Of a stretch of 47,031 nucleotides of DNA, positions 25,175 through 33,378 are shown in pieces (within the stretch, counting starts at the first letter, position 1; each line of letters starts with the position of its first letter). The translations under genes and the position numbers were made by a program. A model generated the notes under the pieces. That model had not been told where the DNA came from. It did not search any database and worked only from the letters and a program-made list of their open reading frames with translations. Source of the DNA: an uncultured Synergistales bacterium (GTDB taxonomy: Bacteria > Synergistota > Synergistia > Synergistales > Aminobacteriaceae); the NCBI GenBank assembly GCA_905234075.1, contig CAJOGI010000010.1, positions 1-47,031 on the forward strand, in the 5' to 3' direction.

Positions 25175-27820
25175 TTATTTCAGAACTCCGAGTGCTGCGT
25201 GTGCTGCGGCGATTCTCGCGACAGGAACTCTGAACGGCGAGCAGCTCACGTAATTCAAATTAACGCTGTGGCAGAAAGCTATGCTTGCCGGGTTTCCGCC
25301 GTGCTCTCCGCAAATTCCGACCGACATATTCGGATTTACGCTGCGGCCTTTCTCGACTGCCATTTTAACAAGCTGTCCGGGACCGTCTCTGTCGAGTTCA
25401 GCGAACGGATTTTCTTTGAATACTCCCTTGTCGATGTACTGGAAGAGGAATTTATTTTCAGCGTCGTCGCGTGAGTAACCGAGCGTCGTCTGCGTCAGGT
25501 CATTCGTTCCGCATGAGAAGAACTGTGCATACTCTGCTAACTGGTCGGCAACGAGGGCGGCTCTGGGAACTTCAATCATCGTTCCGACGAGATAATTAAA
25601 TTTCACTCCGCTTTCTTTCATAACTTCGGCGGCTATTCTGTCGGCCATTTCCCTAAAGAATTTCATTTCGGGCTTCGTTCCGACCAACGGGATCATGACT
25701 TCGGGCTTGACTGTAACTCCGGCCTTCGTTAAATCTACGACAGCTTCAAAAATTGCGCTCATCTGCATTTCGTAAATTTCAGGATAAATCATTCCCAAGC
25801 GGCAGCCCCTGAAGCCTAACATCGGGTTATTCTCGTGGAGCTGGTGAACGCGCTCAAGAGTTTCATTTAATTTCTTGGCCTCTTCAGGCGTTGCTGTCTT
25901 CAATGCTTCGAGAATGTTCGGCTCTTTCGGTAAAAATTCATGAAGCGGCGGGTCAAGCAGTCTGATAATAACAGGCAGGCCGTCCATAGCTTTGAAGATT
26001 CCCGTGAAGTCGTCCTTCTGCATGACTTTTAACTTTGCAAGAGCGTCCTTGCGTCCCTCTTTGCCTTCCGCGCTTCCCGTTAAAGCCACAATAAGTCTCT
26101 GCATTACGGGCAGCCTGTCAACGCCCATGAACATGTGTTCAGTTCTGCAAAGCCCCACGCCCTTAGCTCCGAACTCTCTAGCTCTCTTAGCGTCTTCGGG
26201 TGTGTCGGCGTTCGTCCAGACTTTTAACTTTGCATTTTCATCGGCCCATTCAAGAATTTTTTTGAAGTCTTCCGTAAATGTAGCATCGACCATTTTTGCT
26301 TCACCGGCCAAGAAATTTCCTGTCGTTCCGTCAACGGTTACCCAGTCGCCTTTTTTGAAAACGCGATCGCCGACAGTTAAAGTCTCTTTGTCAACGTCAA
26401 TGACAGCCTCTTCACAGCCGCATACAGCAGGCTTGCCCATTCCGCGAGCAACGACAGCAGCGTGTGATGTCATTCCGCCCCTCGAAGTAACAACGCCCTG
26501 AGAAGCGAAAAGTCCGTGAATATCATCGGGGCTTGTTTCAGGTCTTGCCAAAATTACGGGCTTGCCGGTTCTTGCCCATTCTTCGGCCTCGTCAGCAGAG
26601 AAGACTAACATTCCTGCGCCGGCTCCCGGTGAAGCCGGAAGTCCTTTTGTGATTACGTCCTGCTTTGCTGATTTATCGACTTGACGGTGTAAAAGCATTT
26701 CGACCTGTTCAGGCGAAACTCTAGTTACTGCGGTCTTAGTGTCGATTAAGCCCTCGTTCACCATGTCAACGGCAACTTTGACGGCCGCGCTTGCTGTGCG
26801 TTTTCCTGCTCTGGTCTGAAGAAGGAACAATTTTCCGCGCTCAATCGTGAACTCGATGTCCTGCATTTCATGGTAAGTTTTTTCGAGGTGGCTCGTAAGT
26901 CTGCAAAGTTCCTTATAAATTTCCGGCATTTTCTGCTCAAGCTCTGCGATCGGCATCGGCGTTCTGATACCTGCGACAACGTCCTCGCCTTGAGCGTTGA
27001 TTAAAAATTCGCCGTAAAGTTTATTTTCGCCGGTTGAGGGGTTGCGCGTGAAGCATACGCCTGTTCCGCAGTCGTCGCCAAGATTTCCGAAAATCATAGC
27101 AATAACGTTTACAGCCGTTCCAAGATTGTCGTCAATCTTGTTGATTTTTCTGTAAGTTACTGCGCGTGGAATGTTCCAGCTCTTGAAAACAGCCTCGATC
27201 GCTCTTCTAAGCTGAACCCAAGGATCTGAAGGAAAGTCGTTTCCTGTTGCCTTTTTATAAATAGCTTTGTACTCGACTAATAATTTTTCGAGTGCTTCGG
27301 CAGGAATTTGATAATCCTGCTCAACTCCTGCGGCCTTTCTCGTTGCTGCTAAGGCGGCTTCAAATAAATCAAAATTTACTTCGTCAACAACGCTTGAGAA
27401 CATTTGAATAAATCTTCTGTAGCTGTCGTAAGCAAATCTCTTGTTGCCGGAACTTTCAGCAAGCCCCTTGACCGTCTCATCATTGAGGCCGAGATTTAAT
27501 ATTGTCTCCATCATTCCGGGCATTGAGATCGGCGCACCCGAACGCACTGAAACGAGCAAAGGATTTTTGCCGTCATTGAAGCCCTTGCCTGTCTCTTTTT
27601 CGAGCTGTGCAACGGATTTTTTCACATCGTCCCAAACTTCGTCCATGATTTTGGGGTCCTGCATGTATTTGCGGCAGACTTCAGTTGTTAAAATAAATCC
27701 TGCCGGCACTGGGAGCCCGGACTGTGCCATTTTGCAAAGGTTTGCGCCCTTGCCTCCAAGTAACAGACGCTTCTCGCCGTCGCCGTCTTTCAGGCTGTAG
27801 ACGTAACGTTCTGTAGGCAT
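25175..27820 (-). CDS. ppdK: pyruvate, phosphate dikinase
   Basis: An 881-residue PPDK, which interconverts pyruvate, ATP and phosphate with PEP, AMP and diphosphate; in anaerobes it often runs in the glycolytic direction with PPi. The N-terminal ATP-grasp region shows LLGGKGANLCKMAQSGLPVPAGF and LVSVRSGAPISMPGMMETILNLG; the phospho-His domain has GGMTSHAAVVARGMGKPAVCG; the C-terminal PEP-binding barrel has SCGTNDLTQTTLGYSRDDAE and GICGEHGGNP. The usual length is about 875. It is alone on its strand, with its promoter in the 27.8-28.1 kb gap. Confidence 0.98.
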   Translation of the reverse strand: MPTERYVYSLKDGDGEKRLLLGGKGANLCKMAQSGLPVPAGFILTTEVCRKYMQDPKIMDEVWDDVKKSVAQLEKETGKGFNDGKNPLLVSVRSGAPISMPGMMETILNLGLNDETVKGLAESSGNKRFAYDSYRRFIQMFSSVVDEVNFDLFEAALAATRKAAGVEQDYQIPAEALEKLLVEYKAIYKKATGNDFPSDPWVQLRRAIEAVFKSWNIPRAVTYRKINKIDDNLGTAVNVIAMIFGNLGDDCGTGVCFTRNPSTGENKLYGEFLINAQGEDVVAGIRTPMPIAELEQKMPEIYKELCRLTSHLEKTYHEMQDIEFTIERGKLFLLQTRAGKRTASAAVKVAVDMVNEGLIDTKTAVTRVSPEQVEMLLHRQVDKSAKQDVITKGLPASPGAGAGMLVFSADEAEEWARTGKPVILARPETSPDDIHGLFASQGVVTSRGGMTSHAAVVARGMGKPAVCGCEEAVIDVDKETLTVGDRVFKKGDWVTVDGTTGNFLAGEAKMVDATFTEDFKKILEWADENAKLKVWTNADTPEDAKRAREFGAKGVGLCRTEHMFMGVDRLPVMQRLIVALTGSAEGKEGRKDALAKLKVMQKDDFTGIFKAMDGLPVIIRLLDPPLHEFLPKEPNILEALKTATPEEAKKLNETLERVHQLHENNPMLGFRGCRLGMIYPEIYEMQMSAIFEAVVDLTKAGVTVKPEVMIPLVGTKPEMKFFREMADRIAAEVMKESGVKFNYLVGTMIEVPRAALVADQLAEYAQFFSCGTNDLTQTTLGYSRDDAENKFLFQYIDKGVFKENPFAELDRDGPGQLVKMAVEKGRSVNPNMSVGICGEHGGNPASIAFCHSVNLNYVSCSPFRVPVARIAAAHAALGVLK

Positions 27821-27858
27821 GATAAATCACCTCATTATAAAAATTTTTTACGTAATAG

Positions 27859-27864
27859 ATTATA
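27859..27864 (-). promoter_or_regulatory. candidate -10 box for ppdK
   Basis: TATAAT on the minus strand, 39 bases before the ppdK start, ahead of the AGGTG binding site. The -35 region is only AT-rich. The rest of the 310-base gap (27821-28131) is very AT-rich, with several A- and T-runs and no gene that I can support. Confidence 0.45.
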
Positions 27865-28087
27865 AAAAAATTTGCTAAAAAATAATTGCGCCGTTTATAG
27901 TAAATTGAGCAGAAAAAAATTTTGCGATTCTATTTTTTTAATTTTCTCTGTAAATTTTTGTCGGGTATGAAAAAAATAAAAGTTTTTGTAATTGTAAAAG
28001 TAGTTGTAAAAAAATTTTCTTCGTGAATTTTCTGACAAAGTGAAAATATTTTAGCATAAAAATTTTTCTTGGGTGTAATAAAAAAAC

Positions 28088-28116
28088 TTGCGAAAAAAAA
28101 TTTTTCGTGATAACAT
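28088..28116 (+). promoter_or_regulatory. promoter of the tRNA-Glu gene
   Basis: TTGCGA at 28088-28093, a 17-base spacer, and TAACAT at 28111-28116 with TG one base upstream (extended -10). It ends 15 bases before the mature tRNA start, a good distance for a stable-RNA promoter. Confidence 0.6.
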
Positions 28117-28131
28117 TCCCCCGTACGAAAT

Positions 28132-28207
28132 GGCCTTATCGACTAGTGGTCTAGGTCGTAGCCCTCTCAAGGCTAAAACACGAGTTCGAACCTCGTTAAG
28201 GCTACCA
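28132..28207 (+). tRNA. tRNA-Glu (anticodon CUC)
   Basis: The 76-base sequence folds into a full cloverleaf: acceptor GGCCTTA with TAAGGCT (G1-U72 wobble), D stem GACT/GGTC, anticodon stem TAGCC/GGCTA around the loop CTCTCAA, T stem ACGAG/CTCGT with loop TTCGAAC, discriminator A and an encoded CCA. Anticodon CTC reads GAG. A terminator follows 33 bases later. Confidence 0.93.
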
Positions 28208-28240
28208 TAAAAAAAATAAGACCTAATTATGAAAATAACG

Positions 28241-28272
28241 GCTTCCGTAAAATCAATGCGGAGGCTTTTTTA
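28241..28272 (+). terminator. intrinsic terminator after tRNA-Glu
   Basis: GCTTCCG (28241-28247) pairs with CGGAGGC (28259-28265), one wobble, followed by six T. Confidence 0.85.
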
Positions 28273-28304
28273 TTTTGAAGGCAATGGAATTTTCTTGCTG
28301 TGTG

Positions 28305-28332
28305 TTGATTTTTTTTGAGAAAATGCTACTCT
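28305..28332 (+). promoter_or_regulatory. candidate promoter for the acidic protein-ftsY operon
   Basis: TTGATT at 28305-28310, a 16-base spacer and TACTCT at 28327-28332 with TG one base before it. It lies after the tRNA terminator and about 45 bases before the next start codon. Confidence 0.45.
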
Positions 28333-28375
28333 TTTTCATGGTAAGACGCGGTTTTAAGGACGGACAAATTATAAA

Positions 28376-30706
28376 ATGAATGAAAAAACAGCTGAAGAAA
28401 AATTAAGACAAGCCCTCGCAGGTGAAACGCCGGACAGCAGAAAAAAAGGACGATCGCTGCAAAGGGCAGTAAAACGGGCAAAAAAAATATCAGGAACAGC
28501 AAAAAAAACAGACCCGTTCATGGAAGACTTTGAGAAAAAAATAGAGCAAAGCCTTAATGTTGAGAGTACATTCAAAGCACCTTCCCCAAAACAAGCGAGA
28601 ACAATAATAAATAATAACGACGAACTGGGAATTATTACGCCTAAACAGGCAGGAGTTAGGAGTGAGAAGTTAGGAGTTATTGACGAGCCGGAAATTATCG
28701 ATACTCCTATAGAAAATTCCGAGCCCGTTGTCATTGAAGAAACAGAAGAACAGCCCGAAAATTTAGAGATTTCTGAAGAGCCGGAAGTCATTGACGCTCC
28801 TGTAGAAAATTCTGAAGTAATTTCTGAAATAGAGACAACGCCGGAGCAAGAAGAAAACCTCCTACCTCCTACCTCCTCATTCCTACCTGAACAAGAGCTT
28901 CCGGAAATTCCTTTAATTGAGGACGAAAATCAGGAAGAAGGGAACTTGCCCGACATTCCCGTAATAAGTGCTGAAGAAGATTATGAAGATGCCGAAGAAG
29001 CCGGCGAAAACGAAAATAAATCTTTGCCCGAAACTTTTTCGCCGTCTGCTGATGTTGTCTTAAATGTTGCTGAAGAAATTCCGCAGGCACAAGAAACCGC
29101 TCCAAGCCCTGAGGGCGCGGCTGTCCCCGTTTCAGTTGCAATGCCGGAGACGACTAAGACGGCTGAAGATAAATTAATGGCAGACATTGCAGAAGCCATG
29201 ACGGGAAATCCCTTAACGCTTGAGACACGCGAAACGCCTGAGCCTTATAAACTTCCCGAAAATTTTTTGAGCGAGGCCGATAATAATGACCCGTCCCGGC
29301 AGTCCGCCGAAGAAAAATTAATTGCTAATATAGCTCAGGCTATGTCAGAGTCTCCGCTTGAAACTGCACAGAATAACGCCTCCCAAAATCTTGAGGAAGA
29401 AATAAATAATCTTGATTTTGTTCCGTCGTTCCCGGATCACGAGGAGCGTTTAACAGAAGAGTTTGATTTTTCGCAATACGAAGAAGATACTCCCGAAGAG
29501 TCTGAGCCGGAGCAGCAGCCCGAAGATGAGCCGGAAAAGCCAGAGACTGAAATCGAGTCGGCCTTTGATGAAGTGCCTTTGCCTGAGCCGGTCCATGAGC
29601 CTGACCCTGAACCGGCCGAAGAGCTTGAAGAGGTAGGAGTTAGGAGTGAGGAGGTAGGAGGTATTAACGAGCCTGCTCAAGAAATTATTGACGAGCCGGA
29701 AATTATCGACACTTCCACAGAAAATTCCGAGCCTGTTGCTATTGATGAGACAGAAGAACAGCAGAAAGAACTAGAGGAATTTGAAGAGGTAGGAGTTAGG
29801 AGTGAGGAGGTAGGAGTTATTGAAGAGCCTGCGGAAAATTCCGAGACTGCTCAAAAAATTATTGACGAGCCCGAAATTATCGATACTCCCACAGAAGAAG
29901 AGCCGGAACAAGAAGAAAACCTCCTACCTCCTACTTCCTACTTCCTACCTGAAGACACGGAGGAATTACAAGAACAAGAAATGCCGGAACAAACATTAAT
30001 AGAAGAAAATAAAGATATAGAAGAAGATGTAACTACAGAACTTTCGCCCGAAAGTAGTTTTGAAGATACGGAAGATAATGCGGACGATTTTGATATTAAT
30101 TCGCTTGGTGCTCTCAGCGCGGCGGCTTCGGTTATGCCGGACTATGATGAGCCCGTTGAGGAATTTCCGCAAGAGCCTGAGCAAAACTACGAGGACAGCA
30201 ATTTTGATGACGGCTTTGGAAAAAATATGCCGACTCTTAACGACGTGATAATTAACCCCGAAGAGGAAAAAGAGAAGGAAAAAATTATGGGTATTCGAGA
30301 AAAAATGGCAGGAAGAAAAGATAAAACTATGAAAGAAACATCAGGAGACAGCAAAAAGAAAAAAATTTCAGCATTTTCGGGCGGGATTTTTATGCCGTTG
30401 CTGTTGATTTCGCTGCTTGCTGTAGGCGGTTTTATAGCGTGGCAGTTAATGCAGCTCAACGATAAATTAACGGGCGGCCTTATGAACATGGGAATGAGCG
30501 CAGGAACTTTTGACGCGGTGCCTGCTGAAAAAAATCCCTCGTATGAATACGCAATAGATTTTATTTTTGATACAAATTTGTCAACGCGAATGGCCCAGCG
30601 CGGTAAAGAGGGCTGGCAGGTCGTAGGATCGCGCCGGACTCAAGACAGCATAACCGGCCAGTTAGGTTATGAATTTATTTTCATGCGCAAAACTCCGGGT
30701 AAATAA
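28376..30706 (+). CDS. large acidic, repeat-rich membrane protein upstream of ftsY
   Basis: A 776-residue protein of unknown function. Residues 1-650 are low-complexity and rich in Glu and Pro, with three related short motifs (AEEKLRQALAG, AEDKLMADIAEAM, AEEKLIANIAQAM) and long repeated blocks of the type EPEIIDTPTENSEP. Five heptad-repeat arrays are translated in it, as GVRSEEVGV-like or LLPPTSSFLP peptides. One transmembrane segment lies near residues 668-690 (MPLLLISLLAVGGFIAWQL), and the last 55 residues (YEYAIDFIFDTN...RGKEGWQVVGS...YEFIFMRK) resemble the small DUF4177 fold. It ends two bases before ftsY. A scaffold or membrane-tether role is only a guess. Confidence 0.75.
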   Translation: MNEKTAEEKLRQALAGETPDSRKKGRSLQRAVKRAKKISGTAKKTDPFMEDFEKKIEQSLNVESTFKAPSPKQARTIINNNDELGIITPKQAGVRSEKLGVIDEPEIIDTPIENSEPVVIEETEEQPENLEISEEPEVIDAPVENSEVISEIETTPEQEENLLPPTSSFLPEQELPEIPLIEDENQEEGNLPDIPVISAEEDYEDAEEAGENENKSLPETFSPSADVVLNVAEEIPQAQETAPSPEGAAVPVSVAMPETTKTAEDKLMADIAEAMTGNPLTLETRETPEPYKLPENFLSEADNNDPSRQSAEEKLIANIAQAMSESPLETAQNNASQNLEEEINNLDFVPSFPDHEERLTEEFDFSQYEEDTPEESEPEQQPEDEPEKPETEIESAFDEVPLPEPVHEPDPEPAEELEEVGVRSEEVGGINEPAQEIIDEPEIIDTSTENSEPVAIDETEEQQKELEEFEEVGVRSEEVGVIEEPAENSETAQKIIDEPEIIDTPTEEEPEQEENLLPPTSYFLPEDTEELQEQEMPEQTLIEENKDIEEDVTTELSPESSFEDTEDNADDFDINSLGALSAAASVMPDYDEPVEEFPQEPEQNYEDSNFDDGFGKNMPTLNDVIINPEEEKEKEKIMGIREKMAGRKDKTMKETSGDSKKKKISAFSGGIFMPLLLISLLAVGGFIAWQLMQLNDKLTGGLMNMGMSAGTFDAVPAEKNPSYEYAIDFIFDTNLSTRMAQRGKEGWQVVGSRRTQDSITGQLGYEFIFMRKTPGK
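28650..28679 (+). repeat. heptad array 1 inside the acidic protein gene
   Basis: GGAGTTAGGAGTGAGAAG and a further TTAGGAG unit, read in frame as AGVRSEKLGV. Confidence 0.85.
28857..28890 (+). repeat. heptad array 2 (opposite orientation) inside the acidic protein gene
   Basis: CTCCTAC units, the complement of GTAGGAG, read in frame as LLPPTSSFLP. Complementary to arrays 3 and 4, so the mRNA could fold on itself. Confidence 0.85.
29630..29663 (+). repeat. heptad array 3 inside the acidic protein gene
   Basis: GGTAGGA, GTTAGGA, GTGAGGA, GGTAGGA units, read as EVGVRSEEVGG. It heads a block that recurs about 160 bases later. Confidence 0.85.
29786..29819 (+). repeat. heptad array 4 inside the acidic protein gene
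   Basis: Nearly identical to array 3, read as EVGVRSEEVGV and followed by a similar DEPEIIDTPT segment, which points to duplication of the whole block. Confidence 0.85.
29919..29950 (+). repeat. heptad array 5 (opposite orientation) inside the acidic protein gene
   Basis: CTCCTAC and TTCCTAC units, read as LLPPTSYFLP. It is complementary to array 4 over about 30 bases across a 100-base loop. Confidence 0.85.
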
Positions 30707-30708
30707 CG

Positions 30709-31638
30709 ATGGCTTTTTTTTCAAAATTAAAAAACAGCTTAAAAGGCGTTCGCGAAAAATGGAGCGGAGGAATTTCAAAATTATTTTCCGCTAAAAATTT
30801 TGACGCTGATTTTTGGGACAATCTCGAAGAGCAGTTAATAGCCGGAGACACCGGGCTTGACTTTGCCGAAGAGACAATAGAATTTTTGAAAGATGAGGCC
30901 AAGAGCAAAAAATTAAAAACGCCTGCTGAACTAAAAAATATTTTTGTCGAAAAAATCACGGGCGAATTAAATTCAGTCAATGGCATGGGGAAAAGTTTTG
31001 AATTAAATAAAACTCCTTTAATTTTATTGATGATCGGCGTGAACGGAAGCGGCAAAACAACTTCTGCAGGAAAACTCGCGACAATGTATAAAAATCAGGG
31101 CAAAAAAGTCATCATGGCTGCTTCTGATACGTTTCGTGCGGCGGCTGTCGAGCAGCTAAAAATCTGGGGCGAGCGTTCCGGCGTTCGCGTAATTGCTCAA
31201 GGGCAGGGGAGCGATCCTGCGGCGGTTGCTTTTGACGCATGGAAGGCCGCTGAAAGTTCTAAGGCTGACGTTTTAATCGTAGACACTGCCGGAAGGCTTC
31301 ACGATAAACATAATTTAATGGAAGAGCTGAAAAAAATTCATAGAGTCCTTTCGCGTGAGGCAGGGCCCGAAAGATTAGAAACTGTTTTAGTTTTAGACTC
31401 CGTACTCGGTCAAAATTCAGTTGCCCAAGCCGAGACGTTTAATAATATTATTCCTGTTTCTTCAATTATTTTGACGAAGTATGACAACACTTCCAAAGGC
31501 GGCGTAGTGATTTCAATCGCTAGAAAACTGCGCGTGCCTGTTCGTTATATAGGGCTCGGCGAAGGAGCGGAGGACTTGAATAATTTTGCCCCGTCCGAAT
31601 TTGCAAACGCTCTAATGGAGACAGAAATAAACCCGTGA
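30709..31638 (+). CDS. ftsY: signal recognition particle receptor FtsY
   Basis: A 309-residue SRP receptor GTPase that brings ribosomes making membrane proteins to the translocon. The P-loop is GVNGSGKTT (110-118), with DTAGR (192-196) and [10 protein letters not shown] (256-265; the usual form is TKLDGTAKGG). It has the short N-domain but no long acidic A domain; the acidic membrane protein just upstream could serve that purpose, which is inference. It overlaps the next gene by four bases. Confidence 0.97.
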   Translation: MAFFSKLKNSLKGVREKWSGGISKLFSAKNFDADFWDNLEEQLIAGDTGLDFAEETIEFLKDEAKSKKLKTPAELKNIFVEKITGELNSVNGMGKSFELNKTPLILLMIGVNGSGKTTSAGKLATMYKNQGKKVIMAASDTFRAAAVEQLKIWGERSGVRVIAQGQGSDPAAVAFDAWKAAESSKADVLIVDTAGRLHDKHNLMEELKKIHRVLSREAGPERLETVLVLDSVLGQNSVAQAETFNNIIPVSSIILTKYDNTSKGGVVISIARKLRVPVRYIGLGEGAEDLNNFAPSEFANALMETEINP

Positions 31639-32621
31639 ACACTCTCGGAACTGATTTAACATCTTTAACGCCGGATTCGACTTTAATATATTTTCTGCGG
31701 ACTTTGTTCGGAACAGCCGCAGAATTTGCTGTTTATATTCCCGACACCGGCGACGCTATAGTCATCAATAAAGGCCAGCTCGTGTCGATGGTCGAGAGAA
31801 ACTGTGCTGATGCTATGATTAAAAGGCTCCCTCAATTAGCAGAGCGAAATATTTTTCAGCCGCTTGACGTTAAAAAAATTGAATCGCCCGAAGATTTTAT
31901 AGCCCTTTACGTAAAAAATACCGGCTCTTTCGTTGCTTCTCTTGAGGTTGCTTTGACACCCGACGCTGTACAATTTCCAGAATGGTGGAACGCTCCTGTT
32001 CCTTTTGCAATGTCCTCGCGGGGTGTCCTGAAACTTAATGATAGAGCTCTCAGCATGTTTGGGACAGGACTTGAAAAATTGAACGCCGCAGAACTTCCCG
32101 ACCGTGATGAATTTATCGTGAGGCTTGACGGATTAAACGGGACAAGATTTATGGCTTTCAAAATGCTGAGGCCGGGAATTTTTTCGATCGATGACTGCAC
32201 CGAAGATTTAACGGACGCTCAGGATATTACATGGTGGGCAGCGGTCGGACAGACTTGGATTAAAGAAATCGAATCACGCGGAGGAACTTGGCAGCGTCTC
32301 AACAATCCCCCCGAAGATAAAGATCCGAAAACTTTTAGAGCCTGCGAATGGAACGGCGAAATTCAAGGCTGGCTAAATATAGAAATGCCGCGAAAAAAAG
32401 TTAGAAGTGATGAGTTAGGAGTTAGGAGTTCTAAAAAGAAAATCCAAAAGGCCGAGCCTATCCCGGAACATCAAGAAGAAATTAAAGAAGTTAAAAAAGA
32501 AGAGGACATTCCAAGCGAAGAGCCCACAGTCAGAAAATCTGATGACATAATCGGAAAAATCGGGCCCCAGACTATGGCACTCCTAGCCGCTGGACAGACA
32601 AGAGACAATTCAACTTTTTAA
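31635..32621 (+). CDS. unknown protein translationally coupled to ftsY
   Basis: A 328-residue protein with GTG start at 31635 overlapping the ftsY stop (GTGA). The first 230 residues are globular with no signal peptide or membrane segment and include several Trp-rich stretches (FPEWWNAPVP, ITWWAAVGQTW). Residues after 250 are charged and low-complexity and include a heptad-encoded RSDELGVRSSKKK. The closing IIGKIGPQTMALLAAGQTRDNSTF is distinct and could be a binding motif. I do not recognise a family. Confidence 0.65.
   Translation: MNTLGTDLTSLTPDSTLIYFLRTLFGTAAEFAVYIPDTGDAIVINKGQLVSMVERNCADAMIKRLPQLAERNIFQPLDVKKIESPEDFIALYVKNTGSFVASLEVALTPDAVQFPEWWNAPVPFAMSSRGVLKLNDRALSMFGTGLEKLNAAELPDRDEFIVRLDGLNGTRFMAFKMLRPGIFSIDDCTEDLTDAQDITWWAAVGQTWIKEIESRGGTWQRLNNPPEDKDPKTFRACEWNGEIQGWLNIEMPRKKVRSDELGVRSSKKKIQKAEPIPEHQEEIKEVKKEEDIPSEEPTVRKSDDIIGKIGPQTMALLAAGQTRDNSTF
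32400..32431 (+). repeat. heptad array inside the gene after ftsY
   Basis: GTTAGAA, GTGATGA, GTTAGGA, GTTAGGA units, read as VRSDELGVRSS in the linker between the globular part and the charged tail. Confidence 0.85.
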
Positions 32622-32647
32622 TCTTTAATCTAGAAAGTACTTTCTGT

Positions 32648-33022
32648 CTACTTGTAAACAGCGTCTCCGTTTCTTCTAAGAGTAATTTCAGAAATGCTGA
32701 AGAGGTCAAAGTTATACCACTCGTCATATGTTCCATCGGCAAATTCTGCTCTTAAATCCCAGTAGCGTGCATCTTCCCAAGGGCTAAATTCAATTTCAAT
32801 TTCATAGCCGTGTTTAAGCACATAATCGCCAAGTTCGTCTTCAGCTCTCCATTTGTTGGCTCTTGTAGGGCTAAGAAAAATACTGACGATAGTGTCGCCG
32901 GTTCTATTAATGAGCGTGAAATCCTGAACGGGGCCATAAGCAGCAAAGACTGTGTCTGCCGCAAAAAGGACAAGAGCTAAAGAAAAGAGCGCGATTGAAA
33001 ATTTTATTTTATTGAAATTCAT
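32648..33022 (-). CDS. small exported protein
   Basis: A 124-residue protein with signal peptide ending near TVFA. The mature domain (YGPVQDFTLINRTGDTIVSIFLSPT...NKWRAEDELG...GYEIEIEFSPWEDARYWDLRAEFADG) is all-beta in appearance and resembles small bacterial proteins that coat or sense the envelope, but I cannot name a family. It has a strong AAGGAG site and a TATAAT about 24 bases before the start. Confidence 0.7.
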   Translation of the reverse strand: MNFNKIKFSIALFSLALVLFAADTVFAAYGPVQDFTLINRTGDTIVSIFLSPTRANKWRAEDELGDYVLKHGYEIEIEFSPWEDARYWDLRAEFADGTYDEWYNFDLFSISEITLRRNGDAVYK

Positions 33023-33045
33023 AAAAAAAACTCCTTTGTTGAAAT

Positions 33046-33051
33046 ATTATA
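33046..33051 (-). promoter_or_regulatory. candidate -10 box for the small exported protein gene
   Basis: TATAAT on the minus strand with TTGCTT 15 bases further upstream, just before the AAGGAG site of the 124-residue protein. Confidence 0.5.
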
Positions 33052-33082
33052 AGTATGTTTGATAAGAAGCAATTATACAGCA

Positions 33083-33193
33083 CTCTTGAAAAATTTTTTA
33101 GGAGGGTTTTTGGCGTCATTTTTTTTCGTGTTCTTAGCTGAGAACGAAAAATTTTGCAACTGATAAAACAAACATTTTTCAAGGAGTTCTTTG
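33083..33193 (+). repeat. duplicate of the terminator-promoter segment found before the DUF3798 gene
   Basis: This stretch is clearly homologous to 35017-35145: the same hairpin (CTCTTGAAAAA with TTTTTTAGGAG), then TTCTTAGCTGAGAACGAAAA, CAACTGATA and a CAAACATTTTTC-AAGGAG stretch. Here the -10 is degraded (TAAAAC for TATAAT) and the binding site leads into a remnant of another gene rather than a complete one. Confidence 0.8.
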
Positions 33194-33194
33194 C

Positions 33195-33272
33195 GATTAT
33201 GTAAATCAATTCGAGACGCTCCCGGAAAAATATAAAGAGCCTCAAGGCAGACTTGCACGATTACTTCGGTGA
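33195..33272 (+). pseudogene. C-terminal remnant of a deleted 5'-nucleotidase copy
   Basis: The 25 codons before TGA read DYVNQFETLPEKYKEPQGR then LARLLR, almost the same as the end of the 5'-nucleotidase downstream (DYVSQFETLPEKYKEPQGR at 34921-34977). It joins directly to the duplicated promoter and binding site, so the body of a gene copy has been lost. From 33273 to 33378 I see nothing but AT-rich spacer and the binding site of the next gene. Confidence 0.8.
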
Positions 33273-33378
33273 TAGAATATTTTTTAACCACACTAAAAAA
33301 AATTGAAAGTACGAAAAAATTTTGCCGGACGCTACACCACACTTTCAAAGAATTTTCATTGAGAAGAGGTTGCTTGTA

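Noticed and set aside
25199-27800. Several open frames on the plus strand across ppdK
   Set aside because: They are shadows of the conserved ppdK gene with no binding sites or recognisable motifs.
28650-29950. Repeat arrays considered as a CRISPR array
   Set aside because: Units are 7 bases, directly tandem, of both orientations and translated in frame; there are no equal spacers and no cas genes.
33009-33348. Two antisense frames of 78 and 91 codons opposite the 5'-nucleotidase remnant
   Set aside because: They are mirror images of the remnant and duplicated leader. A similar antisense frame appears opposite the intact tail at 34.7-34.97 kb, which shows that the likeness comes from the duplicated plus-strand sequence.
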